This document shows, in pieces, positions 17,420 through 24,952 of a DNA stretch of 33,792 nucleotides. The translations under genes were made by a program, and so were the position numbers. How positions within the stretch are numbered: position 1 is the stretch's first letter; the number at the start of each line of letters is the position of its first letter. Under the pieces are notes generated by a model that saw only the letters and a program-made list of their open reading frames with translations, ran no database searches and was not told the origin of the DNA. Origin of the DNA: CAYJAD01 sp964370675. GTDB lineage: Bacteria; Desulfobacterota; Desulfovibrionia; Desulfovibrionales; Desulfovibrionaceae. The stretch is taken from positions 1 through 33,792 of the forward strand of contig CAYJKC010000021.1 of the NCBI GenBank assembly GCA_964370675.1. The letters are read 5' to 3'.

Positions 17420-18586
17420 TTGAATCAACAAGTTTGCCGCAATATATTAATCTATGGCACAGCCTTAATCACAGTTATGGGTGTATCTAGCATTTTGCCG
17501 GTGCTCCCTGCACTAGCAAAAAACTTAAATATTAGCGAAGTACACCTTGGTCTATTTATATATTCTTTCACACTGCCAGGAATTTTTTTGGCACCAGTGG
17601 GAGGAGTTCTTGCTGACAGGTATGGGCGCAAAGCTGTGCTTATACCCTGTCTTGTTTTGTTTGCTTTAGCCGGATTTATGGCATCATTTACCAAACAAAT
17701 TGAATTTTTTATTTTTTGGAGAGTGCTACAAGGTTGTGGAGCAGCTTGTTTAGGCGTGTTATATAGCACCATTATTGGTGACCTATTTTGCGATGATACA
17801 AAGCGTTTGAAGGTCATGAGCAAGGCTGCCACGGTTTTAAGTCTTGGTGCAGCAATTTTTCCAGCACTTGGTGGTATATTGGGCGAAATAGGCTGGCAAT
17901 GGTCCATGCGTCTTTCATTACTTGCCTTACCCGTCGCTGCCATTGGATATATGACTAAACTACCCAAGCTATCGCAACAAAGCTGTATGAAAACCTATGC
18001 AAATGAAGCAAAAACATATATTTTACAAAAAAATGCCATTATATATTTTGCTTTAACTTTTTGCGCATTTTGTATTCTATATGGTCCTATGATTACATAT
18101 TTCCCACTTTTTAGTAATACCCATTACACAGCTTCTCCTTCACAAATCGGGCTTTTATTTGCCATATCATCAGTTGGTACTGCCTGTGCAACTTTATTTA
18201 TTACCTCATTAAATAAAATTCTTCACACTAAAAACACAATTTACCTTGGATGTTTTTTCTTTATGTTGTGCATGCTTTCTTTAATTTTTTGGCCAAGTTC
18301 ATTTAATATATGGTTTTTAACAATACCAATATTTTTCTATGGCTTAGGACAAGGTTTATGCTACCCCACCATTATGAATTCTTTAAGCGCCCTTGCTCCA
18401 AGTCATAAAAGAGGCATACTCATGGCAGTTAATGGGGTTATGCTACGCTTAGCTCAAAGTTTTGCACCATTTGTATGTGGAATGCTCTTTTTATGGGGAG
18501 ATTTTACCATTGTATTTAGCTTTGGACTAATAATGGCTATTTTTATGCTCTTTCTTACCATTAACACCAAGCTAAATGACGCATAA
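17420..18586 (+). CDS. MFS transporter (probable drug/metabolite efflux)
   Basis: An inner-membrane major facilitator protein of 388 residues with about twelve hydrophobic segments and a short C-terminal tail. Motif A of the drug:H+ antiporter families is visible as GGVLADRYGRKAV (about residues 60-72), and the N-terminal helix contains VSSILPVLPALAKNL, typical of Bcr/CflA-type efflux proteins. The start is TTG, two bases after the protease stop codon, with AAGGA about 9 bases upstream, so translation is likely coupled. A TetR regulator follows within 70 bp on the same strand, which suggests regulated efflux. The substrate cannot be read from the sequence. Confidence 0.86.
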   Translation: MNQQVCRNILIYGTALITVMGVSSILPVLPALAKNLNISEVHLGLFIYSFTLPGIFLAPVGGVLADRYGRKAVLIPCLVLFALAGFMASFTKQIEFFIFWRVLQGCGAACLGVLYSTIIGDLFCDDTKRLKVMSKAATVLSLGAAIFPALGGILGEIGWQWSMRLSLLALPVAAIGYMTKLPKLSQQSCMKTYANEAKTYILQKNAIIYFALTFCAFCILYGPMITYFPLFSNTHYTASPSQIGLLFAISSVGTACATLFITSLNKILHTKNTIYLGCFFFMLCMLSLIFWPSSFNIWFLTIPIFFYGLGQGLCYPTIMNSLSALAPSHKRGILMAVNGVMLRLAQSFAPFVCGMLFLWGDFTIVFSFGLIMAIFMLFLTINTKLNDA

Positions 18587-18590
18587 TTTA

Positions 18591-18619
18591 TTGACTTTTA
18601 CGTCTAAAATGTCTAAAAA
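18591..18619 (+). promoter_or_regulatory. Candidate tetR promoter
   Basis: TTGACT (18591-18596), 17 bases, TAAAAA (18614-18619). Transcription would begin near 18626, downstream of the first possible ATG at 18623, which favours a later start. GTCTAAAA occurs twice within this stretch as a short direct repeat and could be part of a binding site. Confidence 0.4.
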
Positions 18620-18652
18620 TCCATGATGAAAATAAAGATTGATGGAATGAAT

Positions 18653-19237
18653 ATGCAACAAACAAAAAAAGATGCCCTTCTTCTAGCAGCCAAAGAGCTT
18701 TTTGGTGAATACGGTTATGTGGAAACCACATTTAAAAAAATTTCGGAGCGCGCAGGTGTTGCTCTTGGACTTTTAACTCATCACTATGGCAATAAAGAAA
18801 AGCTTTTTTTAGCCGCTGCACTGGACGTGCTTGATAATTTTTTGCACGCCCTACGAGAAGCAACTGCCAAGGGTGATACTGGCTATGATTCAGTTATGAA
18901 TTTTTGCAAAGCGTATTTAGATTTTTCTATAGACAAAAACTCTAATTGGTTGGTCTTAGTTCGCTGTTCACCCTATAGTGATATGAAAACTAAAACAGAC
19001 CATGTGCTTATGACACAAAGATTTCAAGAGGTTTATAACGAGCTTGAAAGGCATTTGTGTCGCGGCATTGAAGATGGAAGCATTCGCTCCATAGATTGCA
19101 AAAGTACAGTGCAAGTGATTATATCACTCATGGTTGGCGTAAATAGAACTAGGGTTTTAACACCTTATGCGGATGAAAATCTTTATGATGAAGCTATAGA
19201 ATTTGTATCAAGATCCATTTCAAAATGCCCAGCATAA
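18653..19237 (+). CDS. TetR family transcriptional regulator
   Basis: A DNA-binding repressor, 194 residues from this start. The N-terminal TetR helix-turn-helix is clear: ALLLAAKELFGEYGYVETTF, then KKISERAGVALGLLTHHYGNKEKLF, which ends in the typical Y-x-x-K-E-x-L-F. The C-terminal ligand domain is generic. The frame is open from an ATG at 18623, but that start has no Shine-Dalgarno and precedes the predicted transcription start; ATG 18653 has TGGA six bases upstream, and 18647 is also possible. The likely target is the MFS transporter just upstream and itself, by analogy with other TetR/efflux pairs. A terminator array lies 3' of the gene. Confidence 0.9.
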   Translation: MQQTKKDALLLAAKELFGEYGYVETTFKKISERAGVALGLLTHHYGNKEKLFLAAALDVLDNFLHALREATAKGDTGYDSVMNFCKAYLDFSIDKNSNWLVLVRCSPYSDMKTKTDHVLMTQRFQEVYNELERHLCRGIEDGSIRSIDCKSTVQVIISLMVGVNRTRVLTPYADENLYDEAIEFVSRSISKCPA

Positions 19238-19265
19238 TACAAATTCAGCAAAACATATAAAACGC

Positions 19266-19442
19266 AAAAAAACCCGCTCTAGGCGGCGATTTTATACTAA
19301 TGACAAACCCCTTTCAGGCGTTTGTGCCACCTAAGACAGCATAACTGTCTTGGTGGTAAGGCACAAAAATTAACTACATAACGAAGCAGCAAAGCTGCTC
19401 CTATAGTTAATTTTTGATCGTGCTGACTTTGTCAACACGACT
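19266..19442 (+). repeat. Tandem hairpin unit, copy 1 (177 bp)
   Basis: The unit opens with A7 and CCCGCTCTAGGCGG, the core of the rpsT terminator, and then holds three strong inverted repeats. Hairpin A spans 19324-19364, with stem AAGACAG/CTGTCTT and outer GTGCC/GGCAC. Hairpin B spans 19365-19415, with a perfect 12-bp AT-rich outer stem and an AGCAGC-AAA-GCTGCT inner stem at 19385-19399. Hairpin C spans 19419-19439, CGTGCTGAC-TTT-GTCAACACG with one mismatch. No open frame of useful length is present. It is identical to copy 2 except for one C in a C-run near 19308-19311. This and the next two entries fill the geneless stretch 19238-19668. Confidence 0.95.
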
Positions 19443-19618
19443 AAAAAAACCCGCTCTAGGCGGCGATTTTATACTAATGACAAACCCTTTCAGGCGTTTG
19501 TGCCACCTAAGACAGCATAACTGTCTTGGTGGTAAGGCACAAAAATTAACTACATAACGAAGCAGCAAAGCTGCTCCTATAGTTAATTTTTGATCGTGCT
19601 GACTTTGTCAACACGACT
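19443..19618 (+). repeat. Tandem hairpin unit, copy 2 (176 bp)
   Basis: Head-to-tail copy of the unit at 19266, differing by a single base deletion in the C-run. All three hairpins are preserved without change. It is followed at once by a third, 21-bp copy of the unit start, which merges into the intact terminator at 19619. Confidence 0.95.
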
Positions 19619-19648
19619 AAAAAAACCCGCTCTAGGCGGGTTTTTTTT
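19619..19648. terminator. Bidirectional rho-independent terminator between tetR and rpsT
   Basis: A7, then CCCGC-TCTAG-GCGGG (19626-19640), then T8 (19641-19648). A hairpin flanked by an A-run and a T-run works on both strands, ending rpsT (minus) and tetR-side transcripts (plus). The two upstream partial copies keep A7 and the CCGC/GCGG stem but not the T-run, so they could terminate only leftward transcripts. Confidence 0.88.
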
Positions 19649-19668
19649 ATCATTATTAATAATAAATA

Positions 19669-19941
19669 TTATTGTTCGGTGCCAATTTTATTAACAGCAA
19701 CGGCTAAGCGAGAAATTTTGCGAGCAGCCTTTTTCCAATGCATAGCACCCTTAGTAGATGCTTTATCTAAAACAGATGTGGCAAGCACAAGAGCTTTAGA
19801 GGCAGCTTCTTTGTCATTACTTTGAACAGCCGCACGAACTTGTTTAACAACATTTTTTACACGACTACGAACAGCACGATTACGCTCAGCACGAACAAGA
19901 CTTTGCTTGTGACGCTTGATGGCAGACTTATGGTTAGCCAC
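19669..19941 (-). CDS. rpsT: Small ribosomal subunit protein bS20
   Basis: A primary 16S rRNA-binding ribosomal protein of 90 residues, the normal length. It begins MANHKSAIKRHKQS and is rich in Lys, Arg and Ala, with HWKKAARKISRLAVAVN at the C-terminus, the standard S20 signature. GGAGG lies 4 bases before the ATG. It is the last gene of the glyQ-glyS-rpsT run but has its own likely promoter in the 129-bp gap after glyS, and it is followed by the iterated terminator array. Confidence 0.98.
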   Translation of the reverse strand: MANHKSAIKRHKQSLVRAERNRAVRSRVKNVVKQVRAAVQSNDKEAASKALVLATSVLDKASTKGAMHWKKAARKISRLAVAVNKIGTEQ

Positions 19942-20027
19942 ATTTTCCTCCAGATATTAGTTGAAATATAATGTACTCAAACCTAAAACAAGATTTCAGT
20001 ATTTTTTACAATATTAACGAACGAGAG

Positions 20028-20056
20028 TGAATATCCTCTTTTCATATTCTTGTCAA
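20028..20056 (-). promoter_or_regulatory. Candidate rpsT promoter
   Basis: On the minus strand a perfect TTGACA (20051-20056), a 17-base spacer and TATTCA (20028-20033). The -10 box is a poor match, but the -35 is ideal and the site falls in the only gap upstream of rpsT. The leader would be about 80 nt. A second -10-like TATATT lies at 19965-19970. Confidence 0.45.
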
Positions 20057-20070
20057 TATTTTTTTTCATT

Positions 20071-22158
20071 TTATATTTGCAAAGCAGAAAAATCTGCAAA
20101 TTTACTCATTCTATCCATAAGAGCTTTAAGCATATTTAGTCTATTAATGCGTAGCTCTTTATCATCGCACATAACCATAACATCATTAAAAAAACCATCT
20201 ACAGCAGAGCGGATATCTAATAATAAGTTGGGTATGGCATTAAAATCATCATTTTGCCAAAGTTCATCAAAGTTAGGAAGAGCTTTATCAAGAGCATTGG
20301 CTAAAGTTTTTTCAGCATCTTCTTGTAATAAATTAGTTTGATATTGACCATTTAACTCATGCTCTCCACCTTGTTTACGCACAATATTAGAAACACGTTT
20401 AAACGTTTGCACAGCTTCAGTATAGCGTTCATTTTTTTGAAATAGCTCTAATGCCTCTAAACGCTTTTTTGCAGCCCATACGTCATTACTACCTGCATTA
20501 ATTATAGCATCAACTAAGATAGTATCAGCACCTTGTCCTTGCCAATAATTTTTTAAACGCGCAGCAAAAAATTCATCAAGCTTACTTAAGCATTGGCTAG
20601 GTTCTAATTTCCATGCTTTATCACCATATAAAGAAAGGGATTTTGCAAATAATTCTTGGGTATTAATACGCAAACCAAATTCAAGTATAGAGCGCGTTAT
20701 GCCCAAGACAGCACGCCTAAGACCATGTGGATCTGCCGTACCAGTAGGAATCATGCTAAGACCAAAACATCCTACTAATGTGTCTGCCTTATCAGCCATG
20801 GAAAGTGTTGCTCCAAGCAAGGCTGAAGGTACTGGACTATCAGGACCAGCTGGTAAATATTGCTCTGCTAATGCTTTGCAAACATTTTGATCTTCACCTT
20901 TTTTACTAGCATAAATTCCACCCATAATACCTTGTAATGTATCAAATTCACCTACCATACCTGAAACAAGATCCGCCTTTGAAAGCCTACCTGCCCTTGC
21001 GGCATGTTCAGCACTTGATGGTTGTAACCAAGCGCAAAGTTCGGCAAGGCGTTTAGTTTTATCACCCATACTGCCAATGGGTCCAATAAATATAACTGAG
21101 TCTAAACGCTCAAGCCATGTATTTAATTCTTCGCCTAAATCGCTACGCCAAAAAAAGCGTGCATCTTCAAGCCGTGCTCGCAAGACACGCTCCCACCCCT
21201 TTTGCACCAAGTCTGTATGGGGTGGAGTCATGTTAAGTATGGTTAAAAAATGTGGTAATAATTGACCATTAGCATCTTCAAGACCAAAACTTTTTTGATG
21301 GCTCTCCATGCTTGTTAATAACACCTCGCGCGGAACTTCAAGGAATGATTTATCAATATTACCTATAATAGGAACAGGATGCTCACAAAGGCCTTGTACT
21401 TCATCAAGCAAACTATCCTTCCATAAAATTTTGCCGCCTAATGCTTGTGCAAGCTTATTGCCTTCATCAATAATAATTTGACGTCTTTTTGCAACATCAG
21501 GCTCAACCCCACCTTGCTTACGCACAGTATCAAGATATTTTTCTGCTGTATCTACAGTGATTTCAATAGATGAATTATTTTGCAAACCATGAATACGATG
21601 CCCCCAGGTAATACGCCCAGATTGCACTGGTCCCACATTAAAAGACACAACCTCATTATCAAATAAAGCTAAAATCCAACGCAATGGACGCGCATATTGT
21701 AAGCTATGCGCTCCCCAACGCATTTTTTTAGGAAAATGCAAGTTAATGATAATGTCTGGGCAGATTTGTGTAAGTAAATCTAAACTTTTGGCGCCACCCA
21801 CACGTTTTTGCACAGCTATATATGCACCTTTATCTGTATCCACAGTAAATACATCTTTAAGCTGTACACCATTGGTACGCAAAAACCCCTCTAAAGCCTT
21901 AGTAGGATTTTGATCAGCATCATATGCTATGCGCACCGGTGGACCAGAAATGGTTTCTTCCTTTTCTTGCTGTATGGCAACTACATCTTCAATAATCAAC
22001 ACTGCACGCCTAGGGGTGCTAAAAACTTGAATTTTCCCATATGCAATGGCATGTTCGGTTAAAGCTTCTGTAAATTTATTATAAATTTCTTCTTGCTGAC
22101 TGGCTAAAAAGCGAGCTGGCAATTCTTCACTACCAATTTCTAAAACAAATAAAGCCAT
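20071..22158 (-). CDS. glyS: Glycyl-tRNA synthetase beta subunit
   Basis: The tRNA-binding subunit of the bacterial alpha2-beta2 glycyl-tRNA synthetase; 695 residues, normal length. It begins ALFVLEIGSEELPARFL and has FSTPRRAVL, MRWGAHSLQYARPLRWI and an HD-like domain (HAARAGRLSKADLVSGMVGEF), as in the family; a DALR-like anticodon domain lies at the C-terminus. The frame also opens with a GTG at 22167 directly after the glyQ stop, but I place the start at ATG 22158, because AGGTGA formed across the glyQ stop lies 5 bases upstream of it. This arrangement couples glyS to glyQ. Confidence 0.97.
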   Translation of the reverse strand: MALFVLEIGSEELPARFLASQQEEIYNKFTEALTEHAIAYGKIQVFSTPRRAVLIIEDVVAIQQEKEETISGPPVRIAYDADQNPTKALEGFLRTNGVQLKDVFTVDTDKGAYIAVQKRVGGAKSLDLLTQICPDIIINLHFPKKMRWGAHSLQYARPLRWILALFDNEVVSFNVGPVQSGRITWGHRIHGLQNNSSIEITVDTAEKYLDTVRKQGGVEPDVAKRRQIIIDEGNKLAQALGGKILWKDSLLDEVQGLCEHPVPIIGNIDKSFLEVPREVLLTSMESHQKSFGLEDANGQLLPHFLTILNMTPPHTDLVQKGWERVLRARLEDARFFWRSDLGEELNTWLERLDSVIFIGPIGSMGDKTKRLAELCAWLQPSSAEHAARAGRLSKADLVSGMVGEFDTLQGIMGGIYASKKGEDQNVCKALAEQYLPAGPDSPVPSALLGATLSMADKADTLVGCFGLSMIPTGTADPHGLRRAVLGITRSILEFGLRINTQELFAKSLSLYGDKAWKLEPSQCLSKLDEFFAARLKNYWQGQGADTILVDAIINAGSNDVWAAKKRLEALELFQKNERYTEAVQTFKRVSNIVRKQGGEHELNGQYQTNLLQEDAEKTLANALDKALPNFDELWQNDDFNAIPNLLLDIRSAVDGFFNDVMVMCDDKELRINRLNMLKALMDRMSKFADFSALQI

Positions 22159-22167
22159 ATCATTCAC

Positions 22168-23049
22168 CTATTTTGCTGATGTAGATCTTAACATTGGATA
22201 TCCAAGGACTTCACGTTGTTGAGCATAAAGCTTAGCAACACCAGAAGCAAGAAGGCGCACTCTACCAATATATCCAGTACGCTCAGTGATGGATATAGCC
22301 CCACGAGCATCAAGCAAATTAAAGGTATGTGAGCACTTTAGACAATAGTCATAAGCAGGCCAAGGTAGGTTAAGCTCAATTAATTTTTTACATTCAGCTT
22401 CACAAGCATTAAAAAATTGCAAGAGCATTTCGGCGTTACTTTCTTCAAAGTTATAGCGTGATTGCTCAACTTCATTTTGATGATATATATGCCCATAAGT
22501 AACATGTTCATTCCACATTAAATCATATACAGATTCAACACCTTGTAAATACATTGCCAATCTTTCAAGCCCATAGGTTAGCTCTACACTAACAGGGCTT
22601 AAGTCAAGACCGCCAACTTGTTGAAAATATGTAAATTGAGTAACTTCCATGCCATTTAGCCAAACTTCCCAACCAAGACCCCATGCTCCAAGAGTTGGAG
22701 ATTCCCAATCATCCTCTACAAAGCGAATATCATGCTCTGCAGCATTTAAACCAAGCGCGCCAAGGCTTTCAAGGTATAATTCCTGTACATTTTCTGGCGA
22801 TGGTTTAAGAATTACTTGATATTGAAAATATCTCTGTAAACGATTAGGATTTTCACCATAACGACCATCAGTGGGGCGACGTGAGGGCTCGACATAAGCC
22901 ACATTCCATGGCTCTGGTCCAATAACTCGCAAAAAAGTATGCGGGTTAAATGTTCCTGCTCCACATTCAACGCCACTTGGCTGTTCAATTACGCAACCAC
23001 GTTTAGCCCAAAAGTTTTGTAATGTTAGGATGATGTCTTGAAAATGCAT
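22168..23049 (-). CDS. glyQ: Glycyl-tRNA synthetase alpha subunit
   Basis: The catalytic class II subunit that activates glycine and charges tRNA-Gly together with GlyS. The 293-residue protein begins MHFQDIILTLQNFWAKRGC and shows GAGTFNPHTFLR, the YVEPSRRPTDGRYGENPNR stretch and WEVWLNGMEVTQFTYFQQ, nearly invariant in GlyQ. AAGGAT lies 4 bases before the ATG. A 105-bp gap separates it from recO, and I see no T-box-like leader in it. The stop codon overlaps the ribosome-binding site of glyS. Confidence 0.98.
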   Translation of the reverse strand: MHFQDIILTLQNFWAKRGCVIEQPSGVECGAGTFNPHTFLRVIGPEPWNVAYVEPSRRPTDGRYGENPNRLQRYFQYQVILKPSPENVQELYLESLGALGLNAAEHDIRFVEDDWESPTLGAWGLGWEVWLNGMEVTQFTYFQQVGGLDLSPVSVELTYGLERLAMYLQGVESVYDLMWNEHVTYGHIYHQNEVEQSRYNFEESNAEMLLQFFNACEAECKKLIELNLPWPAYDYCLKCSHTFNLLDARGAISITERTGYIGRVRLLASGVAKLYAQQREVLGYPMLRSTSAK

Positions 23050-23154
23050 TGCATATCCTTAAAAGTATTAATGGTTAATGATTTATTCATTTCAGCTATA
23101 ATTTCACATATTGATGTAAACTAGCTTTGTTGAAACCTAATAATATGCTAAAAA

Positions 23155-23901
23155 TTAAACCCTACGAAAGCGACCATCATCCCATGCAATACCAAGATGA
23201 TACTGCACAAAACCATCAATAGCCTTCAAGCAGGCTTGTCTTTCATCAAAGTTTAAATTGTTTACATTCCAATCCAGAGGAGATTTTTGCTCAACTCTGT
23301 GTAAAGTTAGCAGGCTTTTTTCTGGCAATTTCAAAGTATAAGGTGAGTTTTTACCTCCGCATTGCATGCAATGCGATGTTCCTTCATCCATATGAAAATA
23401 AATATCGCCACTCATCAATTGCTTGGCACAAGAGTTACATTGATGCCAAGCTGGAGAAAACCCCTGCTCACAAGCCATACGCAAACGAAAAAGTATAGGA
23501 TAAAGCATATGTGGTGCTTCTAAGTTTTCAAAAAAAGTAAACATATCCTGCATGATATCATATGCTTTTTTAGTTGCATCTTGGCTTATACCAAGAACTT
23601 CTAAAAAGCGTATGCAATTCATAAGCATACCAAGGCGTGACCAATCTTGACGTAACTTTTGCGGCCCCCTTATTAATACCCCTTCTTCTAAGGATAAAAA
23701 CTGACCATTACGTGAGCTTTTTACACGACAAGAAAGGGTATTTAAAACATCAAGACAGCCGCAAAAACGATGCCTACTGCGACTGCCACCAAAAGCAAAA
23801 ACTGTTACAAGCCCTCGATTGCGAGATAAAAGCTTAAGCCATATATCTGCTTCACGAAAACGCCCTACCTGTAGCACAATGGCAGAATCATTCCACTCCA
23901 T
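23155..23901 (-). CDS. recO: DNA repair protein RecO
   Basis: Recombination mediator that helps load RecA on SSB-coated single-stranded DNA in the RecFOR pathway. The 248-residue protein has an N-terminal OB-fold region (AIVLQVGRFREADIWLKLLSRNRGLVTVFAFGG-like, residues 8-39), a helical middle, and a zinc finger with C155-x2-C158 and C178-x2-C181, as in zinc-containing RecO proteins. It lies 15 bp after rodZ. The Shine-Dalgarno is weak. Confidence 0.93.
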   Translation of the reverse strand: MEWNDSAIVLQVGRFREADIWLKLLSRNRGLVTVFAFGGSRSRHRFCGCLDVLNTLSCRVKSSRNGQFLSLEEGVLIRGPQKLRQDWSRLGMLMNCIRFLEVLGISQDATKKAYDIMQDMFTFFENLEAPHMLYPILFRLRMACEQGFSPAWHQCNSCAKQLMSGDIYFHMDEGTSHCMQCGGKNSPYTLKLPEKSLLTLHRVEQKSPLDWNVNNLNFDERQACLKAIDGFVQYHLGIAWDDGRFRRV

Positions 23902-23916
23902 AGCACCAAGGTTTAA

Positions 23917-24924
23917 CTACTGTGCCAATGGGAAAGTGATAGTCTTTACTTCACCATCTCGCCCAGGCACAAGTGTTTCTTGCCCATTATAGCGAATACG
24001 CACCCCACCTGCATTGCCAAGCTTAAGAGTTAAAGTATCAGTAAAAGTAAGGGCAAAGGTATCGCCAGAGCGTAGAGAAAATTGTCTTGTATCAGAATCA
24101 TCGGCAATAGAATGCACCCAGCATTCAGCAACGGCTGTAATGATTACTCGATGTGGACCATCCAAGGCTTGCGCTGTGTTTGTATTAGCGGCATTGGGGG
24201 TATTTTGGGTGATCTTATCTTGCTCAACTTCAGCCGATGCAGCTTCGGTCTTATTTTCTTCATTTTTATTGGCTTCAACCTGTCTTGCTTCATTTTGTAA
24301 AGCTTGCTCTTGGGATTTATTTTCCACAGCAGATGCTGCTTGCTCTTGAGTTTTGCTCTCTGTTGCAGATTGTGTGGCAGGTTTTTCTTGTGCTACTTCT
24401 TGCTTTTTATTTTCTGGCTCTTTAGGCGCAATAGCAGTGTTTGCTTCTTCTTTATCGTTTGATTTTGCACTATTATTAGCAGTTGTTGCGGATGGTGCAG
24501 GTTGTGCCGTAGTTAAGTGATCGGTTTTTATTTGAGAAAATAAATCCGCATCACGATAAACCCAAGCTAAGCCTCCACCTGCTAAACATAGACAAAGCAA
24601 AAGTACAAAAATAATACTACCCTTGCCTATAGAATTACGAGGTTGAATAAAATGAGTTTCCCTAGTAGAAGGGTCTTCGCTGGGGTCATAAAGTTCTGCC
24701 ACGGTCATAAGTTCTGTGGTATCAAGCTCAAGAAACCTAGCATAAGACATAACAAAACCACGCACATAAACACAATGTGGCAAGGATGAACTATCAGCAG
24801 CTTCTAAAGCACGCAAGACACGCACATTAATCTTTAAACGATTAGCTACATCTTCTATACTAAGGGCTTGCTTTTCTCGCTCAGTGCGCAGAATGTTACC
24901 CAATTCTTCAAATGTCATACCCAT
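23917..24924 (-). CDS. rodZ: RodZ-like cell-shape protein (HTH, one TM, DUF4115)
   Basis: An inner-membrane protein that in other bacteria links MreB filaments to the cell-wall elongation machinery. The order is a cytosolic Xre-type HTH_25 domain (about 5-75, with LGNILRTEREKQALSIEDVA), a membrane segment (about 102-123), a long Ala/Glu/Lys/Gln/Asn-rich periplasmic linker (about 135-255) with near repeats such as KTQEQAAS and KSQEQALQ, and a C-terminal DUF4115 beta domain (about 258-335). The linker is low-complexity and likely to vary in length between strains. AGAAGAG lies 4 bases before the ATG. mreB is not in the window, so the role is inferred from the architecture. Confidence 0.9.
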   Translation of the reverse strand: MGMTFEELGNILRTEREKQALSIEDVANRLKINVRVLRALEAADSSSLPHCVYVRGFVMSYARFLELDTTELMTVAELYDPSEDPSTRETHFIQPRNSIGKGSIIFVLLLCLCLAGGGLAWVYRDADLFSQIKTDHLTTAQPAPSATTANNSAKSNDKEEANTAIAPKEPENKKQEVAQEKPATQSATESKTQEQAASAVENKSQEQALQNEARQVEANKNEENKTEAASAEVEQDKITQNTPNAANTNTAQALDGPHRVIITAVAECWVHSIADDSDTRQFSLRSGDTFALTFTDTLTLKLGNAGGVRIRYNGQETLVPGRDGEVKTITFPLAQ

Positions 24925-24952
24925 AATACTCTTCTTTTATAATACATATTCA

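Noticed and set aside
17452..17967. 171-codon minus-strand frame opposite the MFS gene
   Set aside because: The plus strand encodes clear transporter motifs and membrane helices, while the antisense product has no motif or start signal.
13141..19237. Horizontally acquired island around the MFS/TetR genes
   Set aside because: Composition and codon use look like the neighbours, and there is no integrase, flanking direct repeat or tRNA junction.
19300..19345. A short open frame starting ATGACAAACC in copy 1
   Set aside because: It has only 14 codons, and the single-base difference shifts it out of frame in copy 2, so it is not conserved even between the two copies.
19266..19648. CRISPR array or retron-like locus
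   Set aside because: There are only two units, with no unique spacers between short repeats, and no cas or reverse transcriptase gene in the window. The structure is a long tandem duplication.
23050..23154. T-box or other leader regulation of glyQS
   Set aside because: The 105-bp gap has no T-box-like sequence or terminator/antiterminator pair, and T-boxes are mainly a Gram-positive device.
24014..24425. Overlapping plus-strand frames opposite rodZ
   Set aside because: They arise from the repetitive Ala/Glu/Gln-rich linker of RodZ, whose complement stays open by composition.
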